Assembly: GCA_036320915.1 (NCBI GenBank)
Contig: JAXBDG010000006.1
Coordinates: forward strand, 744,001 to 808,000
DNA length: 64,000 bases
Direction of reading: 5' to 3'
Origin: Linnemannia elongata
Taxonomy: Eukaryota; Mortierellomycota; Mortierellomycetes; Mortierellales; Mortierellaceae
Shown here: piece after piece, positions 36,370-46,782 of the stretch
Layout: the number at the start of each line of letters is the position of its first letter
Numbering within the stretch: position 1 is the stretch's first letter
The notes under the pieces: generated by a model
Databases searched by the model: none
Told to the model about the DNA's origin: nothing
Seen by the model: only the letters and a program-made list of their open reading frames with translations
Position numbers and translations under genes: made by a program

Positions 36370-36985
36370 TCCCGGCTCCCCGTCTCCCTCCTCTCAAACC
36401 CATTCACGCTAACGCGACAATCCTGAGAGGTCCCACAAACCTCCTCTTTTGTATCCATTACAAACGCGACAATTTGGATCATGGGCTCCTTCAACGGCTT
36501 TCCCGCTATCATCACAAAATTCGCTTTTTTATCCTTTGTTTGGATCCTGACGGCGCTAGTACCATCCTCCAAGAGGAGTAGGCTATGATGCGCCTGGGCT
36601 TTGATCTCGTGGCCAAGGTCACCTATGTATTCGGTTCCGTTGAGGACGCAGATGATATATTTTATATGTTTCCAAGATAATCTGGGTGATACTATGATTG
36701 CTAGACGTCTTAAAGTCGAGGTACATGATGGGTGAGCGGTTAAAGATCTGACACTTAAGGCTGCACGACTCGCCAGTAATGAACTTTTCAACAACTTCAT
36801 CCTTGGGTCTGACGCGTGGATTCTGTGCGTCCAGAAGTTCCTGGTACTAGGGCTCGCACAACTTGTGCCCTGAGGCAAATTGATCCAAGGCTGCAATCCA
36901 TGAGCACGGGTCTAAGACTTGACCGGCATCTCCGAATGCACGATTCCCGCTCCGCAGTCATCCGTTGCAAATCTTGGGCCTTTGA
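36370..36985 (-). pseudogene. Pirin relic
   Basis: Minus-strand remnant of a second pirin gene. It begins near the equivalent of residue 93 (DLQ.MTA), continues through GIVHSEMPVKS, a stop codon, TRAHGLQ.WINLP, a frameshift and a second in-frame stop, then a MYLDFK block and a long C-terminal stretch (VRIQTKDKKANFVMIAGKPL) aligning with VKIQTKDEDAHFVFIAGEPL of the intact gene at 28559. The first roughly 92 residues, including the HPHRG metal-site motif, are missing. At least one frameshift and two stops mean it cannot encode pirin. Confidence 0.88.
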
Positions 36986-37151
36986 TAAGTTGTGTGGTGC
37001 AAGGGAGGGAAGAGGGTTGGACGATGAAGAGCTTCTCACTCAAATTTATTCAAGTTTGAAAAGGGACTTTCGCTCCTTCACAGTGCCCCTTCTTTCTGAT
37101 TGGAAACGCAACAAGTCAATGGGGGAGTCTGGGCCTAAGTCAGTGCTCCTA

Positions 37152-37686
37152 TCACAGGGTTGGTGCCGAGAAGTCCGCGGTCTCATAGTCGAACGCGAGG
37201 ATGTCCTCCATGTTTGGATGGACGTATTGCTTAGCAACGTTGACATGCTCAGGAGCCTTGATATATGTGTCCAGTGCGCTCCTGTCCTTGAACACCATTG
37301 TGAACCCTATTCACAAATGAAGAGTTTTTTTTTTTTCTTTTTTAGCTCAACGCAAACGATAGGATGTTGATAAGAGTGCAACTTCCACAACAATAAAGTA
37401 GAGGCATATGCGAGAGTCAAAGTGTACCATGGGTAAAGCCCTTGGAGCGATGGTTAAAGTTGACACCAAGTTGTACAGATTCGATGACGCCTGGAAGCGT
37501 GTTCTTGATGTTGGCTAGGTTCCTGAGAATCTCTTGCGCGTCTTGTTCTGTCACCGACTCTTTGAACTTTAACAGGACTAAGTAATAAAAAGGTGTCGGT
37601 TAGAAATTCAAAGTAAAACGTTTCTGCTAACACAGCGAGTGTGAAGGGAATGCGAAGGGGTTCTTACTAATATGAATGAATGCCAT
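37152..37686 (-). CDS. Stress-responsive A/B-barrel (Dabb) domain protein
   Basis: Three short exons (minus): 37668-37686, 37428-37577, 37152-37306; 107 residues. The exons are too short to stand out as open frames, but splicing in phase gives a complete Dabb protein. It starts MAFIHIILLKFKESV, continues through LPGVIESVQLGVNF, then HRSKGFTHGFTMVFKDR across the second junction, and ends with EHVNVAKQYVHPNMEDILAFDYE. Dabb proteins are small dimeric alpha+beta barrels, often stress-induced in plants; related folds act as small enzymes. The role here is unknown. All donors and acceptors are canonical. It lies between the pirin relic and the Tcd-type gene, both on the same strand. Confidence 0.88.
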
Positions 37687-37946
37687 AATGTGTGCTCGGG
37701 AGTATCTTTTGAGAAAGAAAGTGAGAGGATTGATGGGGAAGATGAAAAACAGAAAGGAAAAAAGCGGGAGGATGGACAGCCCACTCCCTTTTTTTTATAT
37801 TGTTTGAACATGCGCCGCTTTCTTGCTTGATGGTTGCTGCGCGAAAGCCCCTTACACTATTAGACTCCTGTTGGGGGAGTAAAGATGCAGAACACAAACA
37901 AACGCACAAACATAATGGAAAATGAGGTGCATATGTATTATCGCCC

Positions 37947-39705
37947 TCAGCGAAGGCGACAGAGATGCTCCTCCTCTCTAAAAAGCCCTTCAATAAATGC
38001 AACTGCCTCCTTCCCATAAACCTTCTCCAGATCCGCACCAACAGGCAACGCCAAATGCCTCTCCATCTCCCTCTGCGTCAACACCACCACATTAGTCAGA
38101 CTCAAAGGCTCATCGCGCTTCCACCGACAGAGCGCAATCCGATCCATACTCTGCGAAAGCCCGCTCCGACCGCCTCGGAAAATCTCCTCGATAACATATC
38201 CAACATCCCGGCGGTCCAATGGGATATCTGTTATTGTCTTTCCTTGTCTTTCAGCGAGTTCTTCTTCCTGGATCTTTAAATCACGGTGAAGTCTCTGGTA
38301 TAGCTCGGTGCGGTTCTTGTTAGGGAGAGGGTCCATTGCCCAACCGGCGATCTTGCAGGTGATAAAGGTTGCCATGGACATTCCAAACATCGCGGGCAGG
38401 GGTCCAAACACTGGTAGAGCTGATCCTGAAGGGAAGTTGGGGAGTGGGGAGTATCCGTTCTTCTCGTCGTCGTTGTGATGTTGTGATGTGCTGTTGTTGC
38501 TGTTTGGTTGTGGTTTGGCCTGGTAGGGCTTCTCGGACGAAAAGACGACATCAATTCCTGTATCAACTCCCAATTTCTTCAGTCTGCGACGCACTGCTCT
38601 TGCTAATGGATCCTCTGTAAGAAAGGTAAAAGAAGTGACGTTTCATCGTGAGTTAGCACTCTGTCGGGTTAATCAGACACACTTCGGCGGACCAACTGAC
38701 AAGGCAAGAAAAAAGTGATGGCTTACCAAAAGTCTCGGAGATGTCGCTGATTTGCACTCTGGAAGGGTCAGCCTTGGCTCCAGCACCCATGGAACTCATG
38801 ACGGGAATCTTATTGTCGAAGCAGTACTTGAGCAAATCCAGCTTGCTCGAAAGATCTCCAATGCAGTCCACCACGTAGTCAGGGTTGCCTAATACATCGC
38901 CAATTAACAGGAAGAGGTTGAGGTGAATCCCTTGTCCAGTCAGCATAGTCCACGATTACTTTATATTCTAAAACTGACAGAGACATCTTCATTCCATACC
39001 TGAAAGAAGGAACGCTGCAGAGTCCTCCTGCAGACGCTCGACTTTGGCTTCGACATGGACCCAGGGTGCGATGGTCCTGAAAGCCTTCTTCATCGCAATC
39101 GCCTTGGGTGTGCCGACATCGTTCCTGGTGGCTGTTGCGTGCTGGTTCAATCCTGACAACGTAATCTGGTCAAAGTCAATAATCCGGATCTTGCCAACGC
39201 CACTCTTGATCAACATGCTCGCTGCCCAACTTCCTATGCCACCTATTCTCAGCCAATACATTTAACGGTTAGGTCACTTGAACAGGTTATCGTCTAAAAC
39301 AAGACGTATATGGATATAGCGCAATGATGAATAGTTACCTGCTCCGACGACGACAACAAAAGAGTTGCGAAGCTTCTGGACACCTTCTTCGCCGAGAAAG
39401 GCAATATTACGTGCCAATTGCTCCAAAACCAACTCTTCATCAAACTCGATCTTCTCGTCAAAGTGAGGTGGAGCGGCTGCAGTTGCCTGTGCTAATGAGA
39501 TTGATTGAGAGTTGGCCGCCTGAGCCTGGGCTTTGATATCCGCGGCAGTGGCGGAGCGCTTGAGATCGTCCTTAAGGTCTCTTGTGCGCTGTTTGCGCTG
39601 TGATCCTTGGTATCCGAGGAGGATTGCGGCTGTGGCGACCGAGGCGGCAGCGGCCACAACGACCAGTTTTGTTGACTGGGGTGCGTTGTTGAAAGCAGTC
39701 GACAT
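37947..39705 (-). CDS. E1-like tRNA threonylcarbamoyladenosine dehydratase (Tcd1/Tcd2, TcdA family)
   Basis: Four exons (minus): 39339-39705, 39000-39242, 38727-38888, 37947-38614; 479 residues. Members of this ThiF/MoeB-like family use ATP to convert t6A37 of ANN-decoding tRNAs to its cyclic form. A single hydrophobic segment (about 14-32) suits a mitochondrial outer-membrane anchor as in yeast Tcd1/2. The nucleotide-binding GAGGIGSWA spans the exon 1/2 junction (about 121-129). IIDFDQITLSGLNQHATAT, then PDYVVDCIGD, VMSSMGAGAKADPSRVQI and DPLARAVRRRLKKLG are family signatures. A polar Asn/Ser/His insert interrupts the C-terminal part, and the last 110 residues extend beyond bacterial TcdA. 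It is divergent from the phosphoglycerate dehydrogenase gene. Confidence 0.92.
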
Positions 39706-40556
39706 TTATAAATTGGCGAGTGTTTTGTTTGAGTGTTGTCTTTGTTGTTGTTCCTGGTTTCTGTTCCTTTTAGTTCGACGGCTGATTCCTTTTAAACATG
39801 CGTCTTGTCCAGGGTAAGAGATGTCTTGAAGAAGAAACTAAACGCGAAGTAGGGTGCGAAAGCGTGGAAGAGTGTGCATGTGGCTTGCATCGATCCAGCC
39901 CAATTGCCAGTCACATCAACAAAAAGTTGAATTGCAACTTTCTCCCCGCACAAGGCTCGAACAAAGTGAAGACAGAAAAGAAGGGCTCAGTCATCGAAGC
40001 CGCTTGCCATTGGAGCACCTTCTTATCTCAGAAAAACGATCGTTTTGTCAAAGAAAAGAAAGGGAAAAGAAAGGCAGGTACTCGTTCTAAAACTCACATG
40101 CAAAATGAGATCTCTTTCCTTGCACTCCTCTGAGCAATTGGCTTTGTCAAGAAACAAAAAAGAGAGATAGAATATTGATGGATGGCATCAGTCGCACAGC
40201 AAAAGGAAGGAGAAAAGGAGATAAGATCGACTGCTAGTAGAAGAGCAAGAACACCATGTTCACAAGCGGGCTAGACTTGCTTCCTCTCCCTTTTCTCTCT
40301 CCACACGCTAAGAAAAAGCAGCTGCAGCAAGCAGCGTATGCTTGTTGTGAGCAATGCAAAATGAAAACAAAAAAAGTCGTCTTCTGTCCCTGTGTGACTC
40401 AAGCCAGCCAGCCCTCAATTTTCACATAAATACTTCCTTTACCCCATCCCTTTTCCCATCTCTTCTTCAGTTTAGTTCTCCATCTCACTCCTCCCTTCCA
40501 ACCCAACTCACTCCCACACTCTCACAGACGACCTTCGTATTTCCCGAAGTAAAGAA
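39706..40556. promoter_or_regulatory. Divergent promoter region, Tcd-type gene / phosphoglycerate dehydrogenase
   Basis: 851 nt without a supported gene. The last 130 nt before the dehydrogenase start are CT-rich, as is common in highly expressed fungal genes. No clear TATA box was seen on either side. Confidence 0.55.
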
Positions 40557-42819
40557 ATGTCTTTCGCCCCCTCATCACCTCCTTCAGTCTCCCAGCAACA
40601 GCGTGCCCCCACCACCCCTTCGACCGCAAGAGTTATGCCCACCAACGTCATGAACACCCCTACTGCTCCTCAAGGCACCAGCGCCCCTTCCACCGGAGCC
40701 GCCGCTCCTGCTGCTCCCTCCACCACCTCTAGCGCCAATGCTCCCAACACCCCCGGAACTGAGATCCGTGGCCGTGAGCGTCAGGGTTCCTTTGGAGGCT
40801 CTACCCGCGCAAAGGTCCTCAAGCCCTTCAACACCGCCAACATCAAGATCCTCTTGCTTGAGAACGTCAACGAGACCGCTGTCCGCGCTCTCCGGGACCA
40901 GGGCTACCAGGTATTAAATCATGCTCACTTCTTTGTTACTTGCATTTCTCTTACAGGAAATCGTTGTTGGCTAACTCCTCCTTATGTGGGATATCGCAAC
41001 AACGACATTCGCTTTCTTAGGTTGAGACACACGCCAAGGCATTGGCTGAGGATGTGTTGATCGAAAAGATCAAGGATGTCCACTGCGTGGGAATTCGCTC
41101 CAAGACTAAGCTGACCAAGAAGGTTCTGGATGCGGCCGAGAAGTTGGGCGTCATTGGATGTTTCTGTATCGGTACCAACCAGGTCGATCTCGAGCACGCT
41201 GCCTCCAAGGGTATCGCCGTCTTCAACTCGCCCTTCTCCAACTCGAGATCTGTCGCCGAGTTGGTAATTGCTGAGATTGTCCTCTTATCCCGTCAGTTGG
41301 GTGACCGCAACAACGAGATGCACCAGGGTATCTGGTCCAAGGTCTCGGCTAACTGCTACGAGATCCGTGGCAAGACTCTCGGTAAGTTTTTTTTTTTTTT
41401 GCTTTCTCGGATAAGCTATGTAGATTCGGGACAAGATATGAAAAGGAAGGGCCAGACCCTTCTTACGACGAATCGGCCAAAAGCGACCCTGATTGATGCC
41501 CGCATATCCAACTCGAACCAGATACTCTGTGAGGATCCAGCCAACCAAGGAGAAGAGAGGAGGAGTTAGTCACGACTCATCGTCGGGACCTGAAAAAGAA
41601 TCGTGCTTTTTGTTGCAATTCGGCATCTCGCATTTCTTTCGGTGTGGAAAAAAAGAAGCAACAAACGCGAACGACCGCTACAGGAAGGAAGAAGGAGAGC
41701 GGGAACAAGAAAAAAAAGGGGTGGCATCAATAGGAAGAGTCGGACATGAGCGGTGTGGAAGTGAGTGGTTCTTATCACCCTTATCGCTCATCTCGTTCTT
41801 CGTGTCCTATGACCAACAAGGCAATGAAAAACGAGATCGGCATATGATGACACGGACGGTTCAGGAACGCACTGTGCACAATAGCAACATCTACAATTCC
41901 CCTTTCATCTCGTTTTTCTTCGTTTTTGTCAACGTTCATATTTTTTTGGTGCGTGGAGAAATGCTAAACAAAACAAACAGAAAAAAAAAAGAACAGCACA
42001 ATTAATGTCATTTTTTTTGTGATAACCTTTGCACTAATAGGAATTGTTGGCTATGGACACATTGGATCGCAGCTCTCAGTCCTCGCAGAATCAATGGGCA
42101 TGCGCGTCTACTTCCACGACGTCGTTCCCCTCATGCCCCTGGGTACCTCAAAGCAGGTCGGCTCCCTCGACGAGCTCCTCGAGATCTCGGACTTTGTCAC
42201 CCTCCACGTCCCCGAGACCGAGGACACCAAGAATATGATTGGCGAACACGAGCTCAACAAGATGAAGCAGGGCTCCTTCCTCATCAATGCCTCCCGCGGA
42301 ACCGTCGTCCAGATCTCTGCCCTCGCAAAGGCCCTTCGTTCTGGACACATTGGTGGCGCCGCCGTCGATGTTTTCCCCAAGGAGCCCGCCGCCAACGGAA
42401 AGTTTTTCGAGTCTGAACTCATCGGATGCCCCAACACCCTTCTCACCCCTCACATTGGAGGCTCAACCGAGGAGGCCCAGTCGATGATCGGTGTCGAGGT
42501 CTCCCAGGCCTTGATCAAGTTTATCAACAATGGTACCTCGATCGGCGCCGTCAACTTCCCCGAGGTCGACCTCCGTGCCATTCGTGACGAGGAGAACTCG
42601 ATCCGTCTCTGCTACACCCACGCCAACGTTCCCGGAGTCTTGCTCAGGATTACAAACATTCTCGCCGACCACAACGTCGACAAGCAGTTCTCGGATTCCA
42701 AGGGCAAGATTGCTTACCTTATGGCCGATATCTCGGACGTCACCCCCGAGCAGATCCAGGATATCTACCGTCGTGTCAGCGAGACCCCCACCAACATTGT
42801 TACCCGCGTCTTGTACTAA
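40557..42819 (+). CDS. D-3-phosphoglycerate dehydrogenase
   Basis: Three exons: 40557-40910, 41021-41381, 42041-42819; 497 residues. It oxidises 3-phosphoglycerate with NAD+ in the first step of serine synthesis. Residues 1-90 are an Ala/Pro/Ser/Thr-rich extension with no domain. The catalytic core starts at IKILLLENVNETAV. CIGTNQVDLEHAASKGIAVFNSP precedes the NAD-binding GYGHIG (242-247); INASRGTVV holds the conserved Arg, and LTPHIGGSTEEAQ holds catalytic His376. A C-terminal ACT domain (about 430-497) suggests serine feedback, as in E. coli SerA and yeast Ser3/Ser33. The 659-nt second intron contains no recognisable gene. Pyrimidine-ending codons dominate, which suggests high expression. 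Confidence 0.95.
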
Positions 42820-43132
42820 ACCTTCTTTGTTCAAAGGGTGTCGACAACAACACTAAACTTCAATTTTCAGCAGATCACACAACTACTTTTGTATCATAAA
42901 ACTTTCACATTTACATATTTCATTTCAATGAAACAAGGTGGTTGGCGCACTGATTGAAGATGGCTTGTAGTTTTTTTTTTTTTTTTATTATTATTATTTG
43001 CAACTGCAATGGCTCAGAACTGATGAAACAAAATGAATGGATGATAGTATGGTACAAACAAGCAAATACGAGAGACCAGCAATGTCGCCAATATGTGTGC
43101 CAATTGCTCCCGTCCTTCTCCAGAACTTAGTC
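42820..43132. other. Convergent 3' intergenic region
   Basis: 313 nt between the converging stops of the dehydrogenase and the CaMKK-like gene. It holds a T-rich tract (about 42971-42987) followed by TTATTATTATT; nothing coding was seen. Confidence 0.65.
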
Positions 43133-45762
43133 TTACTTGCTAGCCTGGACTACAAATTCCTGTGGCGTTGCACTCCTTTCCTGCTGTTGATCAGCCACAG
43201 CGACTGCGAAAGGCGGTGACGATTTCGAGACGCTGTCATCATCATCCTCCAACTCCTCGGGATCCCTTTGAACGTTCAGGGCGTCAATCTTGGCCAACAG
43301 ACTGTCCGACATCTCCCCAGCGGGCATAACGATATCGTCGGCAGGCTCTGAGGGAGGACTGTCGAGGAGTGGTGGGGAGAGTGAAAGGTTTGATGGCTCT
43401 CCTGCCGCCTTCTCACGTCTGTCGCGCGACGATGTCCTTGAAGATGGAGACGGACTCTTTCGCAACTGCTTGAACTTGTACACTGCCTTGAGCTACGTTA
43501 ATCATTGCCAAAGGAGAGGATGATGTGAGTAATTCGACACGATGAACCCTCTGATACATGTACATCAGGAGGTCATAACTACACAAATGACAAGAGACTC
43601 TTACCACACGGAAGAGACCATGGAGTTGTTGGACAGCTCCTCTCAGATCATCATCAGTGACCTCCAGAACAGCATTCTGAGTGTTTTCGTCCTTGGAAAT
43701 CAATGGTCGGCGACCGTCATCGGTCAGCCAGGGATCATTCTACAGTTCAAGGAAAATAGGGTATAAAAAAAATTGGAGTGACATGGGTCAGCCTACAGCC
43801 CTCGGAATAATATTTGACCGCAATTAAACGCAAATATCCTTCCCATACCCTCAACTCGTCAATCGTGATACGCTTGGATGGGTCCTTCTCCAGCAATCTA
43901 GTTATCGTTGTCCTGAACCGCGGATCCTGTTCATCGCCCAAATCAGGTTCATCCTCGTTGATCATCTTTTGAAGCTCCAGACTCATCCCGGACTTGAACG
44001 GCAACCGTCCGTACCGAATACAGAACAGCGTGACACCCATTGACCAAAGATCCGTGGGCTTGCCTGAGACTTCCCCGTGGCTGCGACAGAGCTCAGGTGC
44101 CATAAATGCTGGTGAGCCGGCTGATTTTTTTATCATATCGTCGCCCTTCTTGGTGAACATCTCCGAAACTCCAAAATCAACAATTTTCAAAGTTCCGTCT
44201 GCTGAGCGCAAGAGGTTATCCGGCTTGATATCCCTGTGAATAATATCGTGCTCATGAACTATGCATTATTTGGAGTCGAAGCGGAATAGAAAAAGTAAGA
44301 GAAAACTCGACCAAAAGGTTAGAAACATCTGTGGCTTTAAAAGGTGGCGCTCGTCAAAATGTCATTCAGGAACAATCAAACTTACGATACTCAATGCCTA
44401 GGACCATCTGCTGGAAGACATCTCGGCATTCGCTGTCCGTAAATATCTTGCCCGGTTTGTCTCCGACAGAGACCTCTGTCAACGCGCCCAGCTCACAGAG
44501 CTCGAAAACTATATCATTATTCCATTCAACGAGAGAAATGATAATTAGTATGGCGCAAGATATTGTGGCGAAACAATTCTGTCATTCAATTCCGTGAGCA
44601 AAAACTCTCATCGTCCAATAGCCCAAAATGACCCCATGCTGACAGGACATACCCATGTACATCGAATCTTCGGCAGCGACATCCAGAACTTCGTACAACT
44701 TGACAATGTTGACATGGTTCAACTTTTTCAAGATGGCGATCTCTCCTCGAATCAAATCCAGGGGCGACTTCTCCTCCTCGGCTGGAACGGCGGGTCCACG
44801 TCGGCCGGGTCCTCTGCCACGGTGTCCGAGCCTGAAGAGATTCTGACGGTCCTTTTTTCGAAGCTTTGCTTTACTAAACTCCTTGACAGCCTAGATCCAT
44901 CGCAACACAAATAGAGTAAAATGAAACCAATGACTGTATCAGAAACGTGGTTGTGAGCAGCTCCAGTTGACCTTGTCGACATCTCAGGTTCTGACGAAAC
45001 AAGAAACAACAAACAATAAACAAACAAGCTTACATATTTGATCCCCGTGTTGACATCGACGCCCAGATTGACAATACCAAAGGCTCCTTGCCCAATAATC
45101 CGTCTGAGCTCGTACTGCTTCACTTGAAGCACACCAGTTGGCGAGACAGTGATACAGGCGTCCAAAGTTTCCTTGACAATAGGCGGTGGGCTGTGTGCGG
45201 AGCTGTCCCTCGAGTGTGTGTGAGAGGGTGAGTGGGCGTGGTGGTGACTTGGTTTATCTGTCGATGTCCTGCTGCTTTTGTCTTCTTCAGCTGGTTCGCT
45301 GCTATTTGACGGCACTGAAGTTGTGGGCTTGGTCTCTTCACTGTGAAGGTCTCCTTTACTGTCCTCCATGCTGTTGCTCTCAGCAGTACTGGTCATAGTA
45401 CTCCTGAGGCCTTGAGACGACGACGAAGCAGAGGTGGACGAGTTTAGAGTTGCAGAAGCCGCAGTCATGTTGGTCGCAAGGAGGGAAGCCTCGAGCTGGG
45501 AGGCAAACGAACCTCTGTCTGTGAGGGGCAAGGGTGACTGGAGGGCCATGGAGAATGAGTTTGGGTAAAGGTCTTCCTGCGACATTGTTGTTGTTGGACT
45601 CGTGGTGATGAATGAGGGGTGCTCGAGTGGGTCTCGCCAGACAGGGCCGTCTTGTTCAGAGGAAGTGTTGATGGTGGGGGCGGAGGTGTCGGACTCTGCT
45701 TCTCCCTGTGAGGGTGCCGACGCGTTCTTTGTCCGCGGAGACGGTTTTGTAACGACGTGCAT
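43133..45762 (-). CDS. CaMKK-like serine/threonine kinase (Ssp1/Elm1-type upstream kinase)
   Basis: Six exons (minus): 45034-45762, 44653-44890, 44386-44508, 43849-44258, 43605-43739, 43133-43492; 664 residues. The N-terminal 215 residues are Ser/Thr/His-rich. The kinase domain has GQGAFG (224-229), AVK with K246, HRDIKPDN (371-378), DFG (391-393) and SAGSPAFMAPEL. Between lobes II and III lies an Arg/Gly/Pro-rich insert (LGHRGRGPGRRGPAVPAEEE), which with the following LIRGEIAILKKLNH is the CaMKK hallmark. Such kinases phosphorylate the Snf1/AMPK activation loop, and S. pombe Ssp1 does so in a calcium-linked way. After the domain a basic stretch (LKAVYKFKQLRKS) could bind calmodulin. I chose ATG 45762 over 45903 because the extra 47 codons look like translated leader. 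Confidence 0.88.
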
Positions 45763-46782
45763 GGAGAAGCGGAGAAGGGTTTTTAGAGGGGTGCAGTTGA
45801 TGAGATGCAGTAGAAAGGAATGAAAAAAGTGTGGGTGTGAAGTGGACTGAGAAGTATGAAAAAGGGAGGGAAAAGAAAAAAGTGAGCGTGAGAAGCGAGA
45901 CATCTACGCATTTTTATGTTGTTGTTGTCATTGTTTGATTGTACGCCCTGAGCAAACACACGCAGAATGAACACATTGAGCAGTGGTACATATGCATGCC
46001 ACAGTAAAAGTAAGAGTCCACTCGACACCGCCCTCCTGTCCATCGCCTCCCCTCGATCCCCTTTCTTACTTCTTCAGTTACTCTTTTTGCCTCTGTCTCT
46101 CTCCACTGGACTACATATCTGTTCTATCCCAATCGATCGGACAAACGCTCTCACTCCCATCCGCCCTGCTGCAGCCCGGTCTGTCTGTCTGTCTGTCATC
46201 CTCCCTATCTCACTCGCCAGTCCCTGGAAATAAAATAAAAATGAGCACATACATCTCGGTACATCAATCCTCCTCCACGTTGTGCAAGAGAAACGCGTCT
46301 ATGCCCACAATTCCTCCGCGGAGAAAAAGGAATAAAATAAAAAAATAAAATATGAAGCGAACGAAAAGCCCATGGGCCATGCATAGCCTCCAGCCTCACT
46401 CGCCACGGTATCCCCCTCTGTCTCCCTTCCCTAGGCACTCTTCCTACTAAGATAGGGACTCGTAACTACCTAAGTTCGTGTCCGGTTCGTTTGAGCTAAA
46501 TTTCAGGTCTCATGAACAAAACATTGTATAAAATTGCGCCACCAAAATCCATCACTTGAAAGATCACCTTGTGGTTCCTTTCTTGTAACGTCTTCTTTCG
46601 TCTCTTTCTCACTTTTGTCTTCCAACGTTGACACTCGCCCTCTACAACAACAGCAACATCACTTGTTGGGAGAGATTCTTGACTTTTGTTCTCCCACTCT
46701 TCGTACACTCTGGACTTCAACCTTCTCTTCCTTACCTCCAACACCCACACTCTCTCGCCGTTATATAAAAACTACCAATACT
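45763..46782. promoter_or_regulatory. Divergent promoter region of the two kinase genes
   Basis: About 1 kb between a CaMKK-like gene and a Chk2-like gene. It contains one ACGCGT (46293-46298) and CT-rich blocks on both flanks. A TATATAAAA motif sits at about 46762-46770, only about 15 nt before the Chk2-like ATG, which is very close for a working TATA box. Confidence 0.55.

Noticed and set aside
41493..42005. Open frame inside intron 2 of phosphoglycerate dehydrogenase
   Set aside because: No domain; it lies wholly inside an intron with good splice sites.
46762..46770. TATATAAAA as the TATA box of the Chk2-like gene
   Set aside because: It lies only about 15 nt before the start codon, too close unless the true start is further downstream.
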